From NCBI GenBank assembly GCA_008694505.1, contig VZDJ01000346.1, positions 16,905,719 to 16,969,718 on the forward strand: a stretch of DNA of 64,000 nt. Direction: 5' to 3'. A program made the translations under genes and the position numbers. This stretch comes from Cyanoderma ruficeps. Taxonomy: Eukaryota; Chordata; Aves; Passeriformes; Timaliidae. Of the stretch, positions 36,446 to 60,345 are shown piece after piece; the stretch's first letter is position 1, and each line of letters starts with the position of its first letter. Below the pieces are notes generated by a model. It did no database searches, was not told where the DNA came from, and saw only the letters and a program-made list of their open reading frames with translations.

Positions 36446-39306
36446 ACTACCTTTTCATATTGGAGCTCCACCAAGCTCCCTGTTCAGCCACACCAATCTC
36501 CTGACAAAGCTACCTGTAGATGTGCAGTGGAAACAAAAATGCTGCCCAGGAGACCAAGAATTCTTCAGCATGATTCCTACTCTAGGACAACCAGGAGTTT
36601 ACGATCTTCTGTATTCTGAAGAATGTCACTCAGTACAAGCATTATCATCCTGTTCTCCTGAGGCTCATAACATATATAAGGCACAGATATCTATGGTAAA
36701 CATAATGTTTTAGAAACTAACTCTAATAAAAATGATCACAGAATCAATATATCCCATTAGAATACATTTTCCTCAAGTATTTCAAACAGTCTCACATGGG
36801 CATTCAGCTGATCCATTTCTTTCTTTCTTTCTACCTCTTTCACTGCTTTTAATAACTTAAAAAAAAAATTAGCTCCTAGAGCTAATTGCCACATTCTCGA
36901 CCACAGCCACACAAATATATAGGCATCTCTATGTAGTTTAACAGACAGTCTTAAAAAATACATTGCAACTGTAGTTCAGCAGGATAAAATGGTTACTGAG
37001 ATGCAACTTCACACCATGTATGATGACAAAAATAGGAAATGTGTCACAGAGAGAGGGATTAACATGGCTATTTGGAAAGCATTGCTCTAGATTGTCTTGA
37101 TTTAATAAGTTTGCATAGATACACAAGCCATAAATTGCTATTTCTTTTTTTCTCCTTCCTTTCTTATTTATTAAAGTCATATGGAAACTACTCAACACGG
37201 GGATAAAAGAATGAACAAGATCAAAGTAGTAGCTTAATCTATGTTTCTTTTATGCTTTTGTGGCAAGGGAGAACAGCAAATGATAAAAGAATTTCTGCCT
37301 ACCTGCTGCGTGCCCAGCTAAAGCTCCAGGCCCCACCCACTCCTGGCCTGGAAAGGTTGCTCCATGCAGATCTTTCAACACAGGGAGGAAAAGTTTCAAT
37401 TGATTTTTAGGTGGGTGGGACCAGGAACTCACATCACTCAATTTTGTAGACAGCAGCAGCAGCCTACTGACGCACAGCAGCTGACTACAAAGAGCTGTCT
37501 TGGCTCAGGAGTGTGTGTGAACGTGTGCATTTTGAGTTGTGAATCCCTAAGGCCCTCAGTGCTGTACCTCAGCATCCTCAGTGCCAGATCTCTGATTAAA
37601 TCCCACCAAGGACCTGTGCTTAATCAAGTGCAGACCTGCAGATGCAGGGGGAGTCAAGGAACTGTAGCTTCTCATTGGTATGAGGCAGCACATCATAGAT
37701 ACATCTGCAGAGCCATGACCTCAAATGATGCAATTTCATTATATGTCTTCTTTTTGTCACATTTTTCTTTAGTTACGTGTTTTGCAAAACAAACATAACT
37801 TTTAAAAAGTAGCCAGATGTCAGTCATTACTTTGGTTTTATTGATGTGGACATAGTTCAAACCTAAGGAGTCTTAAAAAGCATAAGGAATATATTTTTTT
37901 CAAAGCAGATTTCAGTGATGAACCCCTTGTTCATTTTTTTTCTCTTACTAGATGCTGCAAGTTTTGCTATCTCATTAACTCTCAGCATTTTTCTAGAAAG
38001 AGATGCTAATTTTCCCAACTTCATACAATAGAAATCTTTATATCAGTTTCCCACAACATTCCTGGAGTGCATGGAATACTCTGTGGAAGGTAGAAGAAGT
38101 CACAATGATGATCAGTCAGCCAGTAGAAGAATAAGTAAAACATTGCAGAAAAAATGTGAATACAGAATTGGCAGATGCTTACCATGCAAGCTGATGGATT
38201 TATTCCCCACTCTGAGTTAATTTCTAGGTCTTGAAAAGGCTTTAAAGTTCATCAGATAAAATCTAAAATGTTGTCAGCATGTTCAACAAGAATTTTCAAT
38301 TCAATAGCTCAGGAATACCAGAACTTTCTGCAAGTCCATGTTTGCAGGAGAGAGAGAACTTTCTCAGGACCTGAAGAAGCAGAAACACATTTTCTGCAAA
38401 ACCAAGAACAAAGCAGACACAAGTGATTCCTATGATCTCTATCCAGATACCTACTAAAGTACAAAACAAATTGTTCATCAAATGATGCTATTGCTTTCCT
38501 GTTTGTAGTGAAGGGTCTAGCCAGGTAACCGAAAATACACATAGACACTTCAGCAGCTGAATCCCAGCCTGGTTTCTTTCACTGTGCACCAGAAACCCAA
38601 AAAGACTTCATGTGAGGTTAAGTATTTCTTTTTGAGTATAGCTAGACGTAGAAATGTATGAACACATTAGTCCTGTACAACATATTACATCTTCAAAGTA
38701 CCCCATAAACACTAACTACACAGCAATTATACTATCCTATTAGTAAAGTAATGCACAGAATACTGACCTATTTATTCTTTTGCTGTTATGTAAAATTAAT
38801 GAGCTGTGGTTTTTTTGACCACTGATTCATCCTTCTTCCAAATACCTGTGGATTAAAATTTAAGCTACTTAAATAGCTCCACAAAACTACTGGTAGGCAG
38901 AAAAAGGCAAGGCTATTCAAGTGTTTGAAATGCAGTGCTACAGACTGTAAACACTCTGAAGGATATGTGAACATAAAGTCCCATTCCAAAACAAATTCCA
39001 GGGCAGAAAAATTTTGTTTAAAGGTGTAGGTAGTCTACTGTTTCAAGTTTTAGTTTTATTTTTTAATTGCTGCCTTGTAAATAAATTACAAAACTTACCT
39101 GGTAGCCAATTCACCATCCCTTTCTCTTCCCTCATCCAGCACATCTGAGAACAATGTGCAAGTCCACTGTCAGGAGTCATTTACTGCAGTGGATCAAAAC
39201 ACTCTCTACATAGGAGAAGCATGTGCACAAGCATGTCCATCCTGAAAGATGTCAGGAAACAAAGTGCAAAACCAGACATTAATGAATACAAGAAATCATC
39301 AGCAAC

Positions 39307-39350
39307 TGTGAATGAAATAAAATATTCACATGTGAATGAAATAAAATATT
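39307..39350. repeat. Exact 20-bp direct duplication
   Basis: The 20 bases at 39307-39326 (TGTGAATGAAATAAAATATT) recur unchanged at 39331-39350, a period of 24 bases. A small, recent tandem duplication in AT-rich DNA. Confidence 0.9.
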
Positions 39351-39619
39351 AATGTGGTTGTCACATTAAAAATGGTGGAGGGAAAGCGAGACAGTTTTTA
39401 ACTTATTCTTCATAGTCTAAACCACATCTTAGCAGAGTTTGACTCAATATGAGGATAGCACAAACCACCTCACCTTCCTTGATGATTCGTAAGCTAAACC
39501 TGCCAGCAGAACCACAGATTGTTTTCTATCCAGAAATTGCATATACTGTGTGCAATACTTATTTCTTCATGAAGGACGTCAGGCCAACAGGAATGCAGCT
39601 TAACTAGTTTAGGTTTTAT

Positions 39620-39637
39620 GAAAGAAAGAAAGAAAAG
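39620..39637. repeat. GAAA microsatellite
   Basis: Four to five AAAG units followed by an A-rich stretch; a short tetranucleotide repeat in the COLEC10-MAL2 intergenic space. Confidence 0.8.
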
Positions 39638-42600
39638 ATAAAAAATACCCAAACCTGTTTGTTCTCTGTGAATCAAAACCTACTTGATCAAATACTTAAA
39701 CTTACAAAAACATTGTGAAAGAATCTGAGGCGAGGTTCAGTAGGAACTAAATAGCTGAGATAGGCCTGCAGAAATATATTCAGAATAATTCCTGAAATAA
39801 AGGTATTGTTCTCATGTTGATTTTTGATGTACCTTCAGGACCTGATGGCTCAGAAAGAACTACTGTTTGGAACTTGCCATCAGTATCAGAACTGGTTTTC
39901 AGAGGATCTGAGCACATAAGCAGACAGCATTTCTCAATCTGACATGAGAAAAGCAAGCATTAGAAGGAAGGTTCATGTTCTGTAAGGGGCATCCAGGTCC
40001 TGAAAATACATGACTGTCCTACGGGAGTTTATCATTGCAGAGGACAGGTAAACTCAAAACCTAAAGTTCAAGGTTAGAGAACATGTATTTCTGCTTATTC
40101 TAAGAAAAAAAGAAAAAAAACCTGAACAAACAAAAAACCAAACAAACAAAAAACAAGAGAGACCAATGCTGATGCATCATGAATCATTCATGTCAATTGA
40201 GACCCCTGGAGTCCTCCAGGACATAAAATGTTGTAAACGTCACTCAAGAAAATTACACTCCAGGTACCAATATCCTTAAAATCACCTATACATAAGAACA
40301 ATAAAACAACTCTTCATGAACAATTTGAATTTTAGAATGAAATCAATATTCTTTCAGTACAAACAACTGAGATAATTTCATTTTTCCCTTTAGTTTATAT
40401 GGGAACAGCAACAGAGTGTCTAAAGATGCAGAAGAATAGCTCAGACGACCTGAAGGTTTCTAGAAGCTGCATCAGCATTTCTTATCTAAAAGAAAAATCC
40501 CAGTAACGGTTTTCCATTTATCATTTAAAGGAGTAAAAATGTCCATGTACTGTACATTCCATAAAGAATCTCGAACGTGGAAGTGTATCTGGCTTATAAG
40601 TTTTGTATTTATTTTTAAACTGTTCAGTTAGTACCGAAATTAAATAATTTTGTGAACACCAGAGGCATTTGGATGCTTGGAGACAGTTTTGAAATGATGT
40701 ATACTCAGTAAAAGGATTATAGGTCTGCCAGAGATACAGTAGCTGAAGAGCTCCCTCTCAGCCTTATAACTCCAGTAGTTACTGTAAATAACAGCAGATG
40801 TCATTAGAATAAGACCCTGATGTTTTAAGCAAACAGAAACTAACTAAAAATATAGAAGTTACTTATGATTCCCTTAACGATGCTTATACTTACATACAAA
40901 GAGCTCTTTACCATCCCACTAACAGTCATCGGGTGAGTCCTAATTATGTGTATACATTGTATCACTGATAAATCCTTCTTATTACAAATAAACTCAGAGT
41001 ACTCTGAAATCTATAGACTCACTCCTTATGCAGCAGCATTTTTATGTTATTTTAAGCCATTACAGTGTTTTTTAATACAATCCTATTTTAATGTCTCCAT
41101 GCTTCTCCTTCCTGAATTTAGTCATGACAAAATAAAGCCACCATTGTCTTTTTCCTAATTATCCTTTGCCTTCTATTGGAATTTTAGCCAGGATTTTGCT
41201 CAATAAAACAAACAATCCCCAAAAGGCAAACAAACTGCAACTGAGGAAAAAGGTGACTTCCTGAAAGCACTGATAGTTCATGAAAACAATGGATACCTAC
41301 TGCTGCCCAATGAGAGATAAGATCAGAGGCCAACACGTTATGAGCAAAGATTACTACACCAAGTCTTGAGTGCTGCCAGAGTGAGAAGAGGCCCATGCTA
41401 CCAGCAGTACCAATGGCTCAGATCTGTGCGGCATCCTGCAATGGCAGCATTTAGCACATCCTCCTTCAGACTCTCTGCAACCAGCTGAACTGGTCCTCTT
41501 TCATACCATAAAGCTGGAGGGGGATAGACTGCTGTGCAGTCTATCTACTGCTTTCCCTGGGCAACTCTGTCATAAACAACCAGTGCTATTCACTCATCCC
41601 TCATCTACAATACTGTTATGCTCCCAGTTTGTACCTCTGAGAAGTACACACTCTCTTCTGAGGACAATCCACACAAACTATTTTTCCTGCTGGCTCACCT
41701 ATGCCAAGAGCAGAACACTGACTTCTCGAGATATTTTCCCATTAGGCAACTTGGCTTTGCTCTGCCATGTCCCTCTCTACCCACGTTGCCTCCTGCACCA
41801 TCTCAGGTCAGGATCCTCCTTAATGCTTTGATGAGATTCTGCTTTTTAACCTTTGCTGCATCCTCACACATGTAAAAGGAATTTCTCAAAGTAAATCAAA
41901 GGAAAATTGGCCCTTGGCACTTTATACTATATTGTACTTTATACTACATTGCTAGAGAACAGCAGTGCCACCAAGTCAAACAAATGAAGTGCTGGTAACC
42001 TTAGGAACATGGAAACATTATGAGAACAGGTCAGGAAACTCAGCCTCACCTCCCTAACACCAGTTTACTCCACCAAGGAGGGTCCCTGGCTCCACACCAG
42101 CCTCCAGCTGTGTGATGCCTGTGTGTAGGGACCCTGAAACACCCCTAATCAGCCAGCAAAGGATTCCCTGCTTTAAAGGGCACCCTGAGAGCCAAAGTAG
42201 CCAGACTAATGCCTTTCATCCCACAGCTTGGGGCACAGAAGACACTTCTGCAGGAAGAGGCCATGTCCAAAGTACCACCATAGCCTGATAAGCCAGCCAG
42301 AAATCACTGCTGAGAGCAGCTCTGAGACTGCTTTAAGCTGCTCCAGGAATTGGTTTGGTAACCAGCCATCCCTGGCACTGGTGGACCAAACAGGTGGCAC
42401 GTTTACCTTCACTTCCTCTCCTCAGCACAGATCCCAAGCTCAGTTTAACTGGATGAAGAAAGAGATTTCAACAGTTGTTTTTCCCTTCATGTAATGATGC
42501 AAGAAGGGGCAGCATGCATTCACAAGCCTGGCCCTGCCTGTTAAAAATTAAAACTGTTGCACTGCCTCCAAAAAAACCTCAGCAATGTGGTGGTATTTGC

Positions 42601-44759
42601 ACACTAATTCATTATATGCATATGTCCAACCATGACCCTGAAGTTATGTTACCACTGAGTAAATACACTACACAAATGATGCTAAAAGCTCTCCTTATCA
42701 CTCATCTTATGGAAACCAGTTTTATGCCTATTTAATTTTGCTGGCGAAAGGGGAATGACTCCAGAGTTTGTACCAGCATGAGATCAGAATCCTGCATGTA
42801 ATTTCCAGGAGCATGTTAAATTAATTCATCCATAAACAAAAAGCCTGTTTTGGATTATTAGCTCCAGGCTTTCTATTTTTGATATGTAACTAACTATAGG
42901 AGTAGGAGACTTTGTGTTCCATCTTAAGAAAGAGCAGCTTTGCAAATCTAAAAGAAACACAGATGATTTTTGGGGGCAATTTCCTCCAGAACAAGAAAGA
43001 AACTGGAAGAAAGAAGCAGATCCTAATACTGTCAGGAAAACCTTGTTTAGCTCCACTCTGGCTTGGGGAAATCTGTTTGTGCATAAACAGAGCCACAGGA
43101 GAATAGGGTTACTATCATTTATTTGGTTTGTATTTTCTATCTCTTTGACCCCTTTAGCAAACCACTCTTGTGCACACTGTAACATAGGATATGAGATTAC
43201 ATCTCTTCCTGAAGTGCTCCTGATAACATACTCAGATAAAGTGTTAAGGACCATGAATTATGAAATTGACATTGTTTTTTTCCTATTATTCTAGTATCCT
43301 TACTAATATTCAGCTCTTCTAGAAGTATCATACCATACATCACAAAAGGTCAAAAGGTAGTCTGAGTCTTGCTGCATAGGACCACTGTGTAAGTAATTTT
43401 CATATCCAGTATGATGTATACATTTTTCAAAATGCTAATTTATCTTTTATTATAGCTGACTAGATTTTTGCAACTTACTGCATTTTTCTAATGGTTGGTC
43501 ACCCGGGGGAGAAGAATTACAACATTCCAGAAGATATATTTTTATTTCTATATAAAATATACAAATCACTATATGTGGAATTAAATAATCAATTATTTTT
43601 CATAATCTAAAATTGATAGCAACAAGTTTAGTAGTTCTGTGACAATTCCTCCTTTACATTAGACTGCAATAAGCATAAGAACACAAAGGGGAAAGAGCTT
43701 TTTACAGCCGTTTAAGAGCAGTTTTTAGTGGTTGTTGTTGTTTTAGACAGACTTTCCTACACACAGTGAATCAATATACTTCTGTCTACTTGTTGACTCT
43801 GGTGGACTGGAAGCTGCATCATTAGTTTACCTTCTAGCATGCCAAGATGCAATTAGTGACACAAAAAAAATGCTATTAAAAAGCAGTTCAACACAAACAT
43901 GTGCTTTTGCGTGGAAACTTAAAAATGCAATCCTGACACTAATCTCTTAAAAAATCCAGTTCTTTAAAAATTGAAACAGTAGACAAATCAGTATAAAAGC
44001 AATCCCACATGGCACTGCAGCACATCTTGCCTGAACACAGCAAAAATAATTTAAACAGCCACTTCAATTTAAATTATTAGGATTTAGGGAAAAGCACAGC
44101 CAAAAATCTACTCAGTGTATCTATACCTAGTTGTGAAAGTGAAATTTGGACTTTTTTGTTAAAACTGACTAAATTTCAAGAAAGTAAACGTTGTAAGGTG
44201 TCTGCAGGTAAAAAAAAGAAATGGTTATTTACAAGCAAAAGAAAATGACTGTACATGGTATGCAACCATTAGTAAAATCCAGTACTGCTGGAGTTCACAC
44301 AGATTAACTGTGCAGCTGGCTAATAACACTGGAAATGTTTATGACCAAGTATTATTTGTACTTCCTTTGTGTAAGATAAGGACAATCACATTTCGTGTTC
44401 TGAATCATAAACTAACCAACCCTATTTTCCACCCACTCAGACTTCTCTCTCTGCGGGGCAGTCTCAACAGATTTAGGGCCGGACTGTGAAATTAATTGGA
44501 CATACAGTCCCCAGAATGCAACTCCAAGAACAAACCCCCTACACCTAATCGCTTCGGCACAAGTCTGAACTCCAATCCCTTCTGAAACACATCCAAACCA
44601 GGTCCTATAGGCATGCACTTCCCAGAGCCTGGAGTCTTTTCCTGAAGATTAAAGGATGAGACACAAGGTTCACTTTTAAAATAGGTCTAGAGAAAAAAAA
44701 GTATTATCTTATTGGATAAATGATGGGATAAAGGACTCAGAAAAGAGGGGAGGCTGGGC

Positions 44760-44845
44760 TTAGTGCCTTCTTCAGCCAAATCGGGATTCAATCCCACATC
44801 TCCTACTTAAGAGTTCAAGAGGCATAGAGTCTCTTGAACTGGAGG
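44760..44845. repeat. Possible remnant of an ancient tRNA-derived SINE
   Basis: CGGGATTCAATCCCACATCT resembles the tRNA T-arm and B-box region (GGGATTCGAACCC-type) that also appears in MIR/CORE-SINEs, and the flanking CTTCAGCCAAAT and CTCCTACTTAAGAG fit that reading loosely. Too diverged to be sure. Confidence 0.25.
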
Positions 44846-45597
44846 CATAGGAATGAAGACAGAGCACAAGAAAGAATGCAAACTTCTGCTTCTTCCTCCT
44901 TTAGAAGTCAAGATTTCAAGGCCAAGCACCTATTAATGCATTTCAAAAGTATCACAAACCTATTTACGTACAGAACAGTATGGCAGAAACACAGATGAGT
45001 CCTGTTTCATGGAGCCAACTGCTCTCCACCTAGGGCTTGGATTGGAGTGGGGAAGACAGGCATTTCAGGCTGTGGCATTTCTTGTCATCACAAAGTATAT
45101 CTGAGAAACATCATGCATCTAAAAATAAAGGAATCTAGTCTTCATGCTCAAGCTAGTTCAACTTCAAGAACAGCTACACACACTTGCATGAAACCTTCTT
45201 AAAAAGTAATCTCTAAAGTTGCAGTTGTATGTGTGGAGGATAAACACTGCATGGAACAATATTGGGTGAAACTCTGTCTTGGTCATCCCAGAGGCAGGAC
45301 ATCCCAGCCTAAGTCACAATGGGAGAAGTAAGTGAAGTGCTGCCAGATGGCATCTGGAGAAGATGCTTGTATAAAGAAATGTAAGAAAAAAATGGATTAT
45401 AAGTGGTCTGGTGAACGTGTACCTTTCTCTACCCCGAGCTTTTACAAACATTTTCAACTACTTTTAAGCAGCGGTGCACAGTTGAGCCAGATTGAACGAA
45501 AAGAAGATACAAATGAAATATTTTCAGTAGTTTGAATGGATAATCTAGTAGGCTCCTTTATTAAAAAAACCAAAAAAGTGCAACCACGCAATTTTGA

Positions 45598-55140
<9,543 letters not shown>

Positions 55141-56385
55141 AGAGAGGTTAATGCCCACGTGTTCTACTTCAGATCAAATTAAGTGCTACTTGTCTGTTTT
55201 ACTGTAATTTAATTCTAAAGAGACTTTTTTTTTCTGCCTAAAATCTTCTTTAAATGCAAGTAACCCCTAATCAGGATTTCTTCAAGAGAAAAAAAAAAAT
55301 CCATATCTTCCTCTTCTGATATTTACTTTTACTGTGTACTCATTGTAATGTATTAAAGAGTTTAGGGATAAAGAGATACGTCATTAGCAGACAACAGAAC
55401 TCCAGTGCTACAGAAGAGGAAGAAAATGGAAACCAAGCCAAGATGTTAACTGCATGGGCAGCTAAAAGTTCCCCCCTTGTTATGCCTTGGGATTAGGTGC
55501 TTTGCAGCATTACAGTGCACTCCACACAGGTAAAGCCTTGAGGCTTTTGGTAGAATCATGGGTGTTCTGTGTGCTGCCCTTTGCATGATCAGAGCCCAAG
55601 CTGACTTTGAAATTCCAACCTAGTGTATGTATGTTATTAACTTTGATGTACAGAGAAAATGTTTTAAAAAACCATCCAGTAAAATCTTTTTATATTCTCT
55701 TATGTCTGGCTAGGGTCACCTGGGCCTTAACGCTTACTGTGTTCCATACTAAATGAAAACTGGGACTTTGAATCAGTAGTTTATTAGTTTTAGAAATTTA
55801 GCTTAATCAGATCTATTTATACTACAAAACAGTGCATTTGTGTTGTGTGTGTATATACATGGTATATTTTTGTTTAACAGGAATTTTTGCACTGTTTAAC
55901 TTTGTTGGAGTACAGCTTTGTTCTTGCTGCTTCAAGTGCTGCATTTGTTAGGTATCCTGTGAGTCAATATAATTTGAATGGAATGTTACCAAATAGTGAA
56001 TAATGTCTGACCTCAATTCTTGCAGTGTGTTATTTGTTGCATTCTGAAGCTGCAGTGTTGTAAAGGTGTTTTTATTTGGACAGATGCCTATGCAACATCT
56101 TGCTGAAAGCAGTGGAATGCAAAGCGGTCCGCCCACTACGGAGTTTGCTTTTCACATGAATGACGTTTGAGCCTCTTTTGAATATCCTGGTGTATGGTGA
56201 CATGCAATATTATATACAGAAAATTGATTTAGCAAAACTAAAGTATAGCATTGTGCTCTGCTCCCTGACACTCATGTCATTTTGCACATGGTGAAGCTTT
56301 TTGTTATTTTGCTAGTAAATATTTTTGCTTTCGTGAATAGTGCCAAAAAGATAAGCTGGCCAATAAAGGCTCCCTGTCATTTGTA
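55141..56385 (+). other. MAL2: MAL2 3' UTR (inferred)
   Basis: AT-rich sequence from the stop codon to just past the AATAAA at 56362. A 3' UTR of about 1.2 kb is inferred; the true cleavage site is not known. Earlier ATTAAA-type hexamers (for example near 55352) could give shorter forms. Confidence 0.55.
56362..56367 (+). terminator. MAL2: Poly(A) signal, probable end of MAL2
   Basis: Canonical AATAAA within GGCCAATAAAGGCTCCCTG, followed about 30-40 bases later by TTGT-rich sequence (ACAACTTGTTCACTACGTCT). The best poly(A) candidate downstream of MAL2. Confidence 0.6.
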
Positions 56386-59270
56386 AAACAACTTGTTCAC
56401 TACGTCTTGTCAGTGCACCTGATTATTCTGCAGAGACCAGCAGTGGTTGCATAAGGGAAGTCAGCATTTCCTTCATTCCCAGGCCTACTCACTGTCCTTG
56501 AGCCAACAAGGGTGTCTGCCATGGAGGTTACTTTATCAAACTTGTCAGGTACAAGGATCTCCAAGGGGCAGCCACCCCCAGCAGTGCCGTGCTGACCCAG
56601 GGCTAGTTCTTGTGGGTGGCACAGCAGTGAGTGACACCCTTCTGACTACGGAACCACTTTGTCGTCCTCAATTACTACAATGGGATGCTGTCATAGATAT
56701 GTTTTCTGAAGGTTTTTTTCTTCCAAAGGTTTTGTACTCTGGCTGATTTTCCCCCCTAATTCTCCCATTGCGTTGAAACCTTTTGTGAACATTTTATGTA
56801 GAGCCATATACTTTTAAAGATACTTCATATTGTATAAAATACCTTTACACTGGAGTATATGGATGAAAGTATATAACAAAGACTTATGCTACAAAGCATT
56901 AAAGTTACTTAATATATTTATGGCAGTAGTCTGGTTATTAATTTTGTCTTTGGAAAGTATCAAAAAGGTTACCTTGCTGTTCTGAGTCACCTGATGCTAG
57001 ACATACAAAATTGAGGGTAAGATTTCATGAGAAGGCACAGTTACATTGGGGCTAGGTTCACACATAGTTAATTACTTTCACAGCTAGTTTGCTGTGTGAC
57101 ACTGTGTAAATATTGGTGAGAAGAGTAAAGTCAGTTACAACGTTTCAAACAGATGCTGATCTTTGGTTTGGTTTCTCCTGTGTCCTGCAACCTGGCTGTG
57201 CATGCCACAGCTACGGTCTCTGCAGCCAGCTGAGATTATGGAGGGCAGATCCTGATGTTTTGCATATTTAAACCTAGAGAGTATGAATCCCAAACATGGA
57301 GTCAACTAAAGAGTTGTCCAAGCTTAGTTGGCATTTGTATCTAACCTCCAAGTTCAAATCTGAAGTGTAAAACCCTTGACTGGTGAGTGCTATTCAACTC
57401 TTAATCTACTAGTGGAAGTCCAGATAGCAGAGTGTGGTTAGCATAGCATGGAAACTGTTTGTACAGTGAGGAAAGGCTGAACTTTCCCTCTTAAGTATCA
57501 AAGACAAACAAAGGACAGAGAACAGATAAAGGTAAAAACTACAGTAATGAAGAACAACTTTCACAGCTAAAATGGAGTGAAAGAATAGAATTTTTGTGTT
57601 AGTATGGACAGAGTTTTGCTGTACCTTGAGGAAGATCTGTGGACGGTCAAACTGGAATATGCAGTTACGTAATTTCAAAAAAAGGAAAAAGAGGTCCTTT
57701 TAATTTTGTATTACTTTATACTGGGAACTAAAAAAGTAGGTGTGACTTAGAAATGGTATGTGAGTGCTGGATGTATGCAAATGCCAGTATGGGTATAATA
57801 TGTAATCATTGTGATAGGTATTCCAGGGAAAATGTGCAAGTTGGTTCTAAAAAATCTTTCTTCCTTGTAAGAAAATTCCTCCAAGCCTATGACCTTCAAG
57901 GGCACAAGCTTAGACCTCTCCAAAGAATGGAAGGTGTGGGGGGAGGGGCATAGGGAGATAATTTATCTCAAGTCATTTAAGGTGAAAAGAACAAGACCAT
58001 AGATGCCAAATAGTATTTTCATCAAACATCTCTATTTGATGTGAAGCTGCAGTGCAGCAATATCTAAGGTACCATGCAGGCCCCCATTCTTAGAAAATAT
58101 TTCATGGTGTTTTGGATAGCACTGTGTGGTAGCTGCTGGTAAATAAGGAGAAGGAGCCTCAAAGGAGACTTTCCTTCAAAGGGTGTGGAGATAAGCAACA
58201 GTTATTGTTATTCTCTTTCTAAAGAGAAGTGAAAGTGCATGTTAGAAAGCTAAAATTTTGTTAGAATTTTGGCAGAAAATATGCACAGTATGTGCTTCAC
58301 TGAAGTCCTGACTCTGCTTCTGCCTTGCTAAATGTCTGGAAATAATCCAAAGTAACACAGGTCCTGCAGGAGTACTGATCTGCACGGGTTCAGTCTGTTC
58401 AGATTCTCATGATTTTTCTGGCTGTGTATATTGGTTATAACTCCTGATGTGAGTAAAATGGTGCTACTGTAAAATGTTTCTTTAAAACGCAGCTGTAAAC
58501 CACAGCTTTTAAAAGAGAGGGGCAGAACCAGTGATTACACAAACCTGTGCACTTCATACAAATAAAAGAAAAACCACTGGATGATCACTAGACCTGTGTT
58601 GTATCTTTCACTTCCAAAACCAGATGACAATGATGACTCCTGTTGCACTTCCTCTAATTGTGATAGTTTTGCATTTGCTTTATAACTTTAAAGAATTTTG
58701 ACATTTGTAATTTCTCCATCTGAATTTCAAAAAATAAGAGAGCTTAAAACTCCTAAAACTTGTTTGTTCCATTTTTACCTAGACACTGTGAAATTGGTCT
58801 CTGAACAAAAGTGTCCTGATGTGTTTCATGCTCGTCTGCCAGGCTGCCCAAGTCGTACAGAAAGGCTTCCCAGGTTTTTGTCCGAAGATACCAGTGAACC
58901 ATTAGTTCTCGGACTGAGATGCAAAGAGAATATTGCTTTTGTCAGTCTTACAGAAAGAAGAACTTGAAAGTGAGAGCATGTTGTATACTTTTCTTTCTTA
59001 GGTGTATTGTACAGTTGGTCACAACACTAGTCTTTGTTGAGACATAAAGAAAACCAGAAAGAAAGAAAGAAGGAAAAAAAAATAAACCCAGAAGAAAAAG
59101 CAAATCTTATGTACTAAAATTAGTAAACAGAAATGGAAAGTATTTAATTTATTTTTTTAATGAAGCTAAATTCAGCATGACTGTTCTCTTTTCTCCCACC
59201 TTCTTTTGCTCAATTATTGTGTTTATCTAAACAACCTTATCTAAACAGCTCAGAATTTACTGTATTTATC
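56386..59270. other. Intergenic DNA downstream of MAL2, no gene seen
   Basis: AT-rich sequence with scattered short open frames (up to 99 residues at 56447-56746) lacking recognisable domains. A GAAA/A-rich patch lies at 59041-59090. Confidence 0.5.
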
Positions 59271-59274
59271 CTCA

Positions 59275-59465
59275 AGGTGCTCCTGTAAAGAAGGTAAGTG
59301 CTGTTCCCATTTCACAGGTGGAAACCTGGATGCAGAAACACTGAAGAACAACTTGCTTGACAGAGGCCTCTCTCAGGAGGTCTGTGAAGCAGGAAGAGGA
59401 AACTTGGTTCCTCAAGTGAGAGTTTCTTGGTACCTTGTCCAGCAGCCTCTACCGCTGCCCACCGT
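59275..59465 (-). repeat. Ancient MIR-like SINE fragment
   Basis: Compared with the CORE-SINE/MIR pattern, one finds GTTCCCATTTCACAGGTGGA followed by AAAC, GCAGAAACACTGAAGAACAA, CTTGCTTGACAGAG, AGGTCTGTGAAGCAGGAAG and a decayed T-arm-like GTTCCTC segment. The order matches, but the sequence is strongly diverged. The antisense direction follows from the CATTTTACAG-type block. Confidence 0.5.
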
Positions 59466-60257
59466 AGTGTGGGTTGTAAGTGACCTGATCCCACTCCTGT
59501 CTCTGTCATGGTGGCATTACTCTAGCAATTAGTTACAAGGGGTTAAAAGGTAGAATGACTGTTTGTGGAGGATTATGAGTCAAAGGGAGGTTTAAAGTGC
59601 CAAATCAGCATTCCTAGATCAAGCATCATAGTTTCCGGGTGTTCTAACAAATTTTGGTTATCCAGTTGTACATAGACATGGAGTTCCTGTTTGAGGTGTT
59701 GATCTACCCTCTGTATCTAAAAAGAGGATAAAGGTCTTCAGGTATCTGTAGGTTTCAAATACTCCATGCTATATAACATGTTTGAGCCCTGAATTCTTGG
59801 TGCTAACAAAATACTACCTGCCAGGACGCAGCACCTTTCAGTTCAGAAACCTGAGCCAAGTTTTGGCAGCTAACCTGTCACATTACCTTTCAAGGAAACA
59901 CAATGATCAAGCTAGGTTATGTCTAGGTGTGGTTTTAATGTTTTTCTTTCCATGGGATACAGTAAAGACTCTGGATATTGTGGACTATATATTCATACAC
60001 TTATGTCCAGAGTTAATGTGCCTGGCTACAGAGAGGCTCTTAAGGACTGAACCCTGTGGATCCATACAGGGTTTGATTATGATTGTAACATTATTAGTAA
60101 TCATAAAAGAATGACTGCAGATAATAATCTCATCCAAACACCTTTTCCTGGTCGTCTCAGCAAGGTGTGGTTTCTGTCATTGGACCAGTGCTGTGACACA
60201 AGAAACAGCAGATCAGAACAAACCTGACAAAAACTCTGCTTACCGTGAAGAGAAAAG

Positions 60258-60345
60258 CATCATAGAATAGTTTGGCCTTGGAGGAGATCTTACAGGTTCT
60301 GCATGTCTCCTGCTGCAGAGCTGGGATCTCCCACAGTTGTGTTGC
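60258..60345 (-). mobile_element. CR1 LINE 3' end remnant
   Basis: AGCATCATAGAATAGTTTGG, then CCTTGGAGGAGATCTTACAG, follows the inverted CR1 tail (ATCATAGAATGGTTTGG..., AGGGACCTT...). The sequence then loses similarity. Short and diverged. Confidence 0.5.

Noticed and set aside
59782..60114. 110-codon frame with hydrophobic segments downstream of MAL2
   Set aside because: No known family, AT-rich, no splice or promoter signals; hydrophobic stretches are common in T-rich random sequence.
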